In this document: positions 1 to 11,600 of the stretch, piece by piece
Numbering within the stretch: the first letter of the stretch is position 1
How the letters are laid out: each line of letters opens with the position of its first letter
From: a virus
Strand: one strand, 5' to 3'
IMG/VR virus record: IMGVR_UViG_3300013132_000307
Location: 1 to 21,260 of that record
DNA length: 21,260 nt
Notes under the pieces: generated by a model
Database searches by the model: none
Seen by the model: the letters and a program-made list of their open reading frames with translations, nothing else
Told to the model about the DNA's origin: nothing
Translations under genes and position numbers: made by a program

Positions 1-2660
1 CTTAATCTAGCTCCTCCTACAAAAACTTCTACATTATTTTGACTAGGAGCGAAATCCAAACTGACCTGACTAGTTGTCGCTGTAGTAACAATACGCTTGA
101 TTTCTTGACTGTCCTGATAATTTATGGTCTCACTTACTCCTAAATTAATCACTAAAGTATTTGATTTATGTTTAACAACCGCTCCAGTTCCTAGCGTTCC
201 TCTGCGTAATTTACTTAGAGTATTTCCAATTTTAGAAAAGTATTCTATTCTTTCCCCATTAATTTCAATAATTCCAGGAATGTTTAATTGCACATCTGGT
301 GCATCAAGAGCAGAACCATTTACTACTTCCAACGAAACATCGAATTGAGCTAAATCTTGTGCCAATCTTGTAGTTTTAGCTTTATTCAACCTCTTATAAT
401 GCATACGATTTAACATATCTTTAAATTGCATATATCCGTAACCTGTTGAAGTTTGCTTAGATCCGAAAAGGATAATATCTAGTACATCGGTAGTTAAAAC
501 AGGACTGCCTAAAACTATTTGTTGTAAATCACTATCTAAATAAAAATCAATTCCTGGAGTTAGCATTTTATTATTTTTAACAATCCATACAAAATCATCT
601 ACATTAGCTGGTTTAAATAACTTTAGTTTGCCACCTCTTAGGCTACTATATCGATAATATTCTGCTGTATCAATATCTAAATACGCAGTAGATTTGATAG
701 ATTCTTGTGTTCGAATTATTTCTAAAATATCGTGATTATAAAATGACACTATATCAACAATAGATCCTGCCGATGGAGCATTTGTAAATATAATACTATT
801 ACTAGAACCAGTGCTATCGATTATGTATTGGCTGTCCCCAGTGTTTGTTACAGATAAAATACTTCCTTCAGAATATAATAAAGAGTTAATGGTAATCGAG
901 AACCCTGTAAGATTAATAGTATAGTCAATACCAATTCCTAACTGTGTACCATCTAAATAAACTTTAACATCGGAAGGATTCACAGAGCCTGGAGGTTGTT
1001 GATACTTAACCATAGTAAATGTCAATTGATTGTTTGACAAAACAAAACACTGGGTAATTCCTGGATTTAAAATCTCTCCGTTCTTAATTACTAAAATATT
1101 ATTAGCTAAAGGTTCAGACATTCCGATAGGATTAGTTAAAGGAAATTGTAATGTACTTCCATCTACTGCTAATTGCTCTGACCTAACTATGCTAGCTGAA
1201 AAATTACCATCATTAGTAATCATATAAGTTATTATTGCATCTTGCGGTTGAGCTACTCCGAACCTTATTCCAACCTTGTAAATATCAGAATAGGAAGAAT
1301 CGGTTTCAAAAATCTCATAATTAACACTTTCCCCATTTACTAAAACTATATGTCCTAAGTTTTCAGAAAAAGGAGCATTGGTAATAAATTCAACAGTGCT
1401 ACCATCAGAAATAAAATAATCCAGAGCTAGTAAATTAGCAGAAGTATATCCCATTCCTATTACAGTTACAACTTCATTTAACGCAGGGGCTACTAAGAAA
1501 TGAATATCTTTTGTATACCAGTCAAATGTATAATGTAAAGATTGTTTTTTAATTAAATTTCCTACCTTAACAAATATTGCACTTAAGTTTTGTGGTAGTT
1601 GGTCTAACCTAAAATTGGTCCTTGTACCATCTGCAATGTAAGTTTTAAGGAAAATATTAGCAGAACTACTTGTAGACAACTGAAACACTTTGATAGCTAA
1701 TGCATCTACAATCTGTCCTGGAACTATTTCTTCTGGTGCATGACTAGATGTTGGAGTAATTAACCCATCACCATCAATATTGATATCTTCAGGATTAACT
1801 CCTGTAGCGGTAGTATAAGCTAAATTACCACCTTCTAACTGTGTGTCATAATCTTCTGCCTTAGGACTTATACTCCCGTCGCTGGTTGTTTTTCTAAAAA
1901 TAATTATGTCATCAACCTGTAACTCTAAAGGAGGATTACTTGTAGGATTAGGCAGTTCAAAACTATTATTAACTCCATTTCCAGTAATGGTCTGCATAAC
2001 AGCACTAACATTTGTTACAGGGTTTACAGTGCCAAAGTTAGGATCATCTAGTCGTATTTCTGTATATTCGTTTACTGACCCTACAATTAACCGTTTTAGA
2101 TAGACATTTATTTGTTCACCTACACCTGGAACATAATCAAATTCAAATGTTCCGTATGTACTATCATTAGGAATTACAAATATTTGATCTTCAAAGTTGT
2201 CATTCTCATCACCCCAGTTAGATTCTCCAAATAAATCACTATCAAATCCTTTAACTCCAACAAAATTAACTAGACCCTGAATGTTTACACCACCGTAGTC
2301 AATTCCTGTCATCAACTGTGCGTAATCTTTTCCTAACATTCCTAAATTAGGGTCATAATAATGCTTTATTCTATCTAATGCATTAAGATGCTCGAATCCT
2401 ATTTGATAGTTTATAATTATAGTATCATTTCTAGCAGGAGCAGTTTCTAAAGTTAAAATTCCATAATAACTTGTATAACCTTTTGTAGTTGTAGATCTCA
2501 CTGTAATAGAATAATCGTCTTTTAAAAGATCTAAATTATTGACTAAAACAGAATAAGTGTCACGCTGGACTCTAGGAGCATACCTTAACTGAAATTGTAA
2601 CTGACTACCTGTACCTATAAATGTTTCTGTATATTCTAATGTAGATCCTGTGTATTCTTC
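1..2660 (-). repeat. Degenerate beta-sandwich modules in the C-terminal part of the giant protein
   Basis: From about residue 3430 to the edge, a divergent unit recurs roughly every 75-115 residues. It starts with a small or Gly-rich turn and an aromatic strand (GTGSQLQFQL, GNGVNNSFELP, DGTRTNFRLD, DGSTVEFITNAP, DGSTLQFPLTNP, GSSNSIIFTNAP). Several continue with a V-x-V-x-x-(N/G)-G strand (IVLVNGE, ILVIKNGE, VKVYLDGTQ) and an APxxxDxIxI strand. Clear unit starts are at residues 3655 (G), 3772 (D), 3847 (D), 3928 (D) and near 4043. Repeats are divergent at DNA level. Such arrays usually form elongated appendages; that role is inferred. Confidence 0.55.
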
Positions 2661-5600
2661 CAACCTAGAAGTTCTATCAAATTTCATTGTTACTTTATTA
2701 GATCTCACCACTTCACTTTCAACCACAGCAGTTACCATAGCTACACTACCAGTTATAGATAATCCACCATCTAAAATAATTTTAGGAGCAGTGATATACC
2801 CAGATCCTTGATCTAATATCTGTATACGATTAACTCTGCCAGCTGAAATATAAGCATTCGCTTTAGCTGGTGTTTTACAACTACCTATTATTTTTACAAC
2901 AGGATTACTAATATATCCTGAACCTGAACTAACTATGTCTATCCTTTTTATTTTAAAACCGACATTATCTTTCCAATGGCGCCAAGGATAGGTTGACAAA
3001 GCAGAACTATAACTAGAATCATCATTAATATTAACATTAATTGTTTGAGAAACAAAATTGCTATCTATATAAGTCGGTAAATCAAAATCTGTTATTACGG
3101 TTTGACTGTTATCTAATTTATTATAACTACTTACATATTCTCTAATCTTAGTCCTATATGGTTTAACTTCTCTAATATAATCTTCAAAGTTTTCAAGATT
3201 GTCATTTTTATAGGTTACCTTTTGTTGCAACTCTCCTAAATTATGTTTAGCTTTTATAAAACTAGTTTTAACTATCCAATCGACAAAAGGTTGCTCATGC
3301 ATCACATATCTTAAACCACTAAAGAATAGTTTTAAATATTCAATATACAAATCATCTACAAAAATATTATTTTTGATAACACTTAGAATAACTTCAAGCT
3401 CTTTAATAGGAGAATAATCATAATATTGGCTATCAAACAATTGTGTATCAAAACCTATGACATTAGCAGAATAATCATATAAAGAACTTAGCAATTGTAT
3501 AGTTCCATTTTGTCTGCCGATAACATTATAATTTTTAGTATAGTCTGTTGTAAAACTATCATTAAATTTTTTCAATAATAACCATCCACCTGAACCTATA
3601 GATTCTACCTTAACAATACTGCCTAACTCAGCAGTTAAAGTGTATAATTCATTGGTGTTTTTTATTAAATGATCTATTTTTGTAAACTGATTATACTCGG
3701 TGTCATACCAATCAATATAAGTCCAAAAGTTGGAAACATCATATCCTTGACTTTGTGTTCTATTATAACTTTGAGTATTAGGTAAAAATTCATATATTGA
3801 CCAAATACCTTTAATAGTTGAATCTGTTTTCACAAGTACACTAAAATTCCTTGCTATTATTTTAGTGTCAAGAGCATAACCGTAGCCTTTATTAATAACT
3901 TCTACATCAACTACCTGGCCCGATTCATTGATAGTTGCACGAAGTTTAGCATCTTTACCGGAACCAGAAATTGAGAGATAAAACCTATGCTTGTATCCAT
4001 AACCCGAATCAACAATATTTGCTCCTATAATTTTACCATTTTCTAAAATAGGAGTAATAACAGCAGTTGATACCAAGGATGTACTAACAAACCTAAACTC
4101 ATCGACAGTTTCAATAACCTCGTCATACATTCCGGAAAAGGTACTAGGTACAGGGTCTTTTAAAAACAAATCTGATATATCGTAATCATCGGTAATAATC
4201 TTAGTTTTTAAAACAGAATTGGCACGCTCAACAAATTGCTTTAATGCTTCTACTCTATTAACAAACATAGTTTGTCTTGGTCTAGACAATATGCCATACT
4301 TTTTCTTTTCAGGCAGTGAAGGACTAGGAACTAGTCTGCCAAAACTGTCTTTACCTATAAGACTATCAAACCATTTTTGTTCAATTTGTGTAGGAATTAA
4401 GGTTTTTTCATATAAACTTAACAACTTCCATTGACTATGACTATTAGATTTTCTATATTGCTTATCCACTGTCCAATATTCAATGTTAAGATTAGTCAGA
4501 TTACTTTTTATGTACCTTGATAGATTAACTAAGGCAAAAGTATCTGATGAAGTAAAGGCTACACAAGGATATCCTTGTGCAACAGGATCACTTATCAACT
4601 TAGATACATCATTTGCGCTAAGTTGTCTATCTTGTAAATTAGGAATAATTGTAGGATTTTTTACCCAAAAATAGTAGATATTTTTAAAACTCTGGCTTAC
4701 TTTATCATAATACTGTCGAACACTATAACAATTATTACCATATTTAGAAGCTCCGCTGATACCTAACGACTGTCCTTTTTCAGTATTAGCTAAATTATCC
4801 CACTCTGAAGGTTTATACTTTGTTTCTACCCATTCATATATATCTATGCTAGCAGTTTCATATAGCTTGTTCCAATTAGACGCTCTGTATATTATATTAC
4901 CAACATTGTTTTCAAGAAACTTTGCTCTTGTTAAATCCCACCATAACATACCTACATAACTTTTATTCCAGGCCTGGCCTTGATCAACAATTACATCCTC
5001 GGTACCAATGTCATATGTTGCAGGATCGTAAAAAGTTTTAAATTTAATTTCTTGATCTGCTGGACCTGGAATTCTACCTTGACTAACATCAACAACATCA
5101 AGATAAGTTAATAGCTTTTGTTCGTAGGTATCATACAAATATATCTTCTTAAAATAATCAATTACAACCTTATCTGCTTCTTGATACTTTATCGACCAAC
5201 TAAATTTTCCTGGCTGTTTGTAGTAAGAAAACACTTTACCGGCAAACTTAGAATTTCCGTTAGACTCTCTCGGAGCACCTACTAATATGCTATTTGTCCC
5301 CACTCCGACAGCATAACCGTAGTTATCTTGTAAACCTGTATCTTGATTAGTTGTTAAACTTTGACCATATATAAAATTAGTATGATAACGATCAAAAATA
5401 TCAACTCTTCCTGAATCAATGTGCTTGTCGTTAAACCTTGTTGTATTGTTATCAAATGTCGTTATATCCTTATCAAAACTAACAAAATTATCTACATCAC
5501 CATTTTGGCTCAATACAACTAAGGTTTCATCATCATTCATAAACTGAAGATTATAACCAAAATATTCAAAAGATTCAGGATTGTGACTCTTTAGTTTTTG

Positions 5601-8600
5601 TTTAAAATCATAATACTCATCTAACATATAGATATCAACTTTACCGCTATCAGCTAAAGTTGAGTCATCTAAATTTGCACCAATAGCAATGTATTTTGCA
5701 TTGCCTGATACTGCTACACATTGTCCAAAGTTATCGTAACCAGATGATTGATCATTTATAACTTGTAAATTACTATACCCACCACTAGATTTTTCATAGA
5801 TATAAACTTTATCATTATTAGGATCACTGACGGCTAATATAGATGCATCATCAGCTATAGATAAACTATGGCCAAATTTTGAACTACCAGCTTCTATAAG
5901 AGTTTCTTCTAAAATCCAATTACTAGTATTAGTAAGCCCTGCTGTATAAACAAAAACTTTGTTGTTATTAACTGATGCGATTGCTGCTACATAATGATCT
6001 GAATCTTTAGCTATGACAATTTTAGATCCTAGATCAGAAACAGATAAGCTAGATCCACTGATTGTCTGCTTATAATTAAATATACCTAATAAACTATCCC
6101 TACTATATAAATGTACATATCTACTTGCATCATTTAATTGCTCTGCTATGGCTAACCAGTTACCATCTGGGCTAATAGCTAAATTGAACCCAAAATCTGC
6201 ACTATTACTATTTGTACTTACTAGAGTAAATTGTTGCTTCCAGGCCGAGTCAGCGATGTTTTTGAAGAATATTGTAACCTGGTTAGTGTCACCTATCGCA
6301 GCAATATTATCTAACTTGCTAACAGTAATCGACCTACCAAACATTACATTATCCTCTATAATGTTTAAATGGTCGATATACATATTGTTATAAATTTTTT
6401 CGTGCTCTAATATAACGTGCTTACCAGTCCCATCATCGTCGACCCACAGCAGTTCATTACTTTTTATTCTTTTTGGAATATAAGGATTAATGTTGTCAAT
6501 TGAATCTACTCTTACTTCGCTAAAATAAAAAGGAACACAATTTGAACTATCTCCAACTATATCTTTATCCCAGTCAGAAATTGTTTTTTTAATATAAATT
6601 TTTCTATTAACTACACTTGAAATCTTGTAAAAACCTTTAATTAGATTAATATTACTAAGTCCAATGATTTCACCAACCTTAACATTAGGCAAAATGTCAA
6701 CTGTTAATACTAAATTAGAATTTGAATATTCAATCAATTCTATTCTAAATTGATGTTTAGTTAAACGATAAACTGACCAGTTCTTAGGTGGTGCAAGAAA
6801 TGCAGTCCATACATAATCACCTTCTGTATAATTTGCCATATCTTCATTTAATATTTGGTCTAAATTATCAACGTAAGACCTTACATCAGTATATCTAACA
6901 TACCCAGCAGATCTTAGAAAATCTTTAGCTGACCCTGTTAACCATATATTGTTAGTATATCCTACCGGTTTAATAGGAACATCGGATTTTTTTATACGAT
7001 ATATAAAGTCTGGCTCATAGCTTATATTTTCTGTCAAATACACAGGTTGAGGATTTATTTGTATATTTTTTTCATCTAAATTAAACTCAACTTCATTATA
7101 AGTATCAGTGGATCCATAACTTCCTACCCGGACTGCCCATTCTTCATTAAACGTTAGGCTCTCTTGATCGTCAGCACTTAGTACATCAAAAAGTTTATTA
7201 AGAACATTTTGAGTTCCTTTTTCAGATATCATACCTTGATAAAATTTATATTGACTAATATCGTCATTAATAATATTTTCTAAATATTGTCTTTTTTGAT
7301 ATCCTATTAAGTGTTGTGCTAATTTTTGCTGACTAATATCAAAATTATCGCTGTCTAAATCATAAAAATCTGTAAACTGTTCTGCTTTATAATCCCAGTT
7401 TGGAATCATTCTGCTTTCTGGTTTATCACTTAAAATGATCCAATCATCGTTATTAAGGATTTCAGTTCCAGGTAAAAATTGTTTAGCACTGTAATAAAAA
7501 TCTTTATAAAATACTATGTCACCTAGATTGTAATCAGTCCACGGTTCCCAACTTTCAATCTTAGCCTGATCAAATATGAAACCTGGAATATTAAACCCTC
7601 CGTTCCAATTTGTTGAAATGTATCCCAATAATTTAACTTTATCGTGCTTATAGCCAGCAGGTACATCATAGATAATATCATTAAACAATGTTATATTATC
7701 TAATAAAATAACGTGCTCTTTCTGCACTAACCTTAAATTAGCTCCATAAATTCCGTGATTCGTCTTTTCAGGGCTAATGCTGAATAAGTTTCCTTCTCTA
7801 TAAGTATTTGTTAAAGTGGATGATAACAGCTCTCCATCCACTCTAAAGATGTTATATCCATATAAAGTATCAACTATATTATCAACAACAGAGTACTCAC
7901 TTGACACTGTAAGCGTTAATGCCGCTGGACTTAAACTTAAAGCACTACCTTCTTTCCAGTTTTGAGTAGTCCAAAACGCAAATTCCTTAGCACTAGTTTC
8001 CCAATTTTCAATTGACTTTAAATTAGAGTTATAATCTTCAAAAACAAAGCCTTGATCTTGAAGATAAGATCCATAACCTAAAATAAAATCAACTACCTCC
8101 TGTATAGTTCTATATTTTGTTCCGTAACTTACAATCTTTTCATTCTTTAAATCAAAATCTTTTCTTATAAAAATATCTCTGCCACCAATAACAGGAAGTT
8201 TAGATAACTTTGTAAAATAACTGGATTCAAAATTATTACTGGCTGTATGGGTAACATTTACTCTGTAAAATAGATTATTATTGCGAACAATTAGACCTGA
8301 AGAATATCTATTACCTGACTCCCAATCAATAAAACTTTCCGAGATTCCTCCTATATTAATTTCTTTACCAGGTCTATCCCATTCATAATATCTAAAATAA
8401 GGTTGATCTCTATTATAACCTCTTATGTCAAACCCGTCAGCAAATTTAGTTATAATTATACCGCTATAATCCAACCTTCTTATAGGACTGCTCACATTAA
8501 GGAAAATCTTATAATTTTCTTCAGGAACAAAGATACCCATAGTACTGTTTGGGCTTTTACTATCAAGGATAATTTTTAACTTTTCTTTGCTAGTAAATCC

Positions 8601-11600
8601 GCCTAATCTGCTGGCTATTTTGTTTTGTAAAGATTTTAATTCTTCTTTATACCTATTAAGAAATATCTTTAATTCCGTAGAAAGGCTATCTATAACATAG
8701 TTCACTAATCCACTTGTATAAATCCGTTCAGTATCATTTACAGTAGATGGAAAAACAAAACTATCTAATCTTACACGCAGATCAGTATCAGTAAAAATTA
8801 ATTGACCAACTAAGTTTCTGCTTATTCTACTTCTATCAAAACATAAATTTATAACTTTACAAGGATTCATCAATATTGCTGCTTGTATTAATGAAAAAGC
8901 ATAGTAGCTACTTCGTCTCCAGGCTGTCTCTACAGGGCCTTGATCTCCAAAAACATAAAATCCTTGTTCAACTATTGCAGTCATATTCTTTAAAAAACCT
9001 GATACAAAAGGACTTTTTAACTTACCTTCTGCATCAACAGGCTTTCCATACTGCAAACAACTTTTTGCAAATTTACTATTTACTTTAATAACTTTATTAG
9101 GCTCTCTAATAATTCCATCTTTAATATCATCCCATAAAATGAAATTATCACTTGTATAAGGTAAAGGACCATAAACTTCTTGCCACCACTTAGGCTCTAT
9201 GCTAAATCCTAAACATTCCCAAGGATGTGTATGTGGCCGATCAGTATCTAAAATATATCTATATATTCCTCTCCAGAAAGCAGGACTATCAGTATCATCT
9301 GTTAAACTTGCTCCTCTATAATTGTAAGTCCAATGATTAGAATTATCCCAAAACACTTGTTCAGAAAAATCATTTTGTATGTTTGAAGTCCATTCAAAAA
9401 AGAATTTTGAAAGTATTTCTTCTTGCTCTGTCTTGCTGTATAAATTAGTTCTACTTTGTCCCGGAATATAATCAAATATATCAAATATATTCGAATCATA
9501 CTTTACCTTAATATTATTAAAAATACGTTTTTCAAGTTCAAGCAATACATCATCTCTATAATCATTGAATCCCACTGTTATGCTTCCATCGTGCCCTTGC
9601 ACAACAGTTATAGGTTCTAAATAACTATCATCTACATATTTTTTTGGCTCAAATAGAGGAAAAATTCCTAGCTTTGTAGGAGTTGGTGGGCAAAAACTTC
9701 CGTCAGTAGTTTCATATTCATATACTTCTATTAAATCATCATCGACTAAATCTGTAAGAATTTCAAAATAGTCATTATTAAAAATATAATCTCGACCGTG
9801 CAAAAGTTGGGTATTATTTCTATAAATTAAAACTGATCTATTTGACAATTGATCTAAATTAAAGGCTGTACTCAATGGATAAGCCTTAGTTCTATAATCT
9901 AGTACACGATACTCAAAACGCTTATTTGCTGTATAAGCAAACATATCACTTAGAAAGTATGCATCTGTTTTTGGTCGATCCTTGTTAAGTTCATTTAAAA
10001 TTAAATCAGTTAGTTGCTTAGGTTCTGTTTGAACAGCTATCTCAGAACTTTTAACTAAAAAAGATGTTTTGAATTTTCCGTATTCATTTTTAGCCTTATT
10101 CAATGCTGCCATAACATTGAACTCTTTAGACCCTAAACTATATAATGCTAAATTAAGAGGACCGCTATGTTGTATAAATCTAGTCCCTAAATGACTGACT
10201 GGGCCAAGATCTCTTATATTACCATACCCTGGATAACTGCCTTGAAAAGAGTCTAAATTATCAACAATACTGTTTACATGATCAATTACTTCACCTAAGG
10301 TAAAATTTTTAATGTTTCGATTTAATGGATTATTTTGAAAATTTAAAGGCAGTTCATAGTGCCCGTTATTGTTTTTAGACTGTTTAGAATATAATTTCAA
10401 AGTTATCAGGTCTGAATTATCAACAGCTTTAGTTAAAAAAACTTCTTTTCTGACTGCACCTTGTTTTATAGTAAAAGATGTTGGTTTTAACTTAACACTG
10501 TTTACATAAACTTTTACCTTTAAATCTGAAAGATTTAAATGCTCATCAAACACATCTATAGGAAACCCTGCTGTTATTCCATCAATATTGTGGTTCCTAA
10601 AAATCTTTACTATTGGTTGTGCATTTTCTAAATTATTTTTAATCCAACTATTTTCATATGTCCAATCAGACAAACTTATAATCTTCTTAAGATACCCTAT
10701 ATCTAACTGCTTTGTATAAACCTGAGATATCTCTTTATAATAAAAACTATCTTGTAATAAATCAAAACTAAAAACAATATCCCCAACATTATTAATATTT
10801 TGATAACTTAGGCTAAATCCTAGTTCACTATCAGCTACTCCTGTTCCTATCTTGTAAGAAAATACCTTAGTTCCTTTGAAATTTGTTCCATCATAAACAG
10901 AAGAATCGGTAAAACTTATACCATCTTTATCAAACACATCGAAATAAGGAGTTTGATTTATTGCTGTTTTAGCCTGTCCTAACTGCCAAGCAGATCCATT
11001 ATACCAATATGCTAGTCCTTGATTGCCAGTTATGGTATCCGATTCATTAATTTTTATTTCTTCATATCTACCTTGATTAATTAACACTGTTTCATATGCT
11101 AACGGTACTGAATCATCTGTTTCTAATAGATTAATTATTCTGCGAAATCCTGAAAATACTTCAAGACTATGTACACCATCTCCGGTCGCATAAATGTCAA
11201 CGACATTTTGCAGCAAGCTATCTGTGTATAATTGCAATGTCTTTTGATCAATAACTTTTACATAATAAATCTGTCTATGAACTAATCCTTGTAATTGTAT
11301 ATTATTATTGCTAAGATAGATAACCCTATCTCCATTAATCAATCCGTGATCAATTTCACACTTTATGGTGTCAGTTGTAATGTTAACACTGCCAGTAGAA
11401 TCACTTGGGGCATTGGCACTAAAATCTATGTTTCTTCCAGGAACTGTTACAGATACAAATTCAACCTTGAATATTCTACCATTGACCAGTCTATCAGGAT
11501 CTGCTGTAAATAACACACGCATACCATCAACTAAGTTGATCCCATCAATATTATAACCTAAACTTCCTACAATAGTAGAAAAAACATCTGTAGTAATATT

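Noticed and set aside
124-6393. Plus-strand ORFs of 63-81 residues across the giant gene
   Set aside because: All lie opposite the long minus-strand frame, are short, and match no family; they are antisense shadows of a low-GC gene.
9302-9499. Minus-strand 65-residue ORF with hydrophobic N-terminus (MIRIYLIYLII)
   Set aside because: It lies wholly inside the giant gene in another frame, has no ribosome-binding context that I can see, and its composition is typical of a frame-shifted AT-rich coding region.
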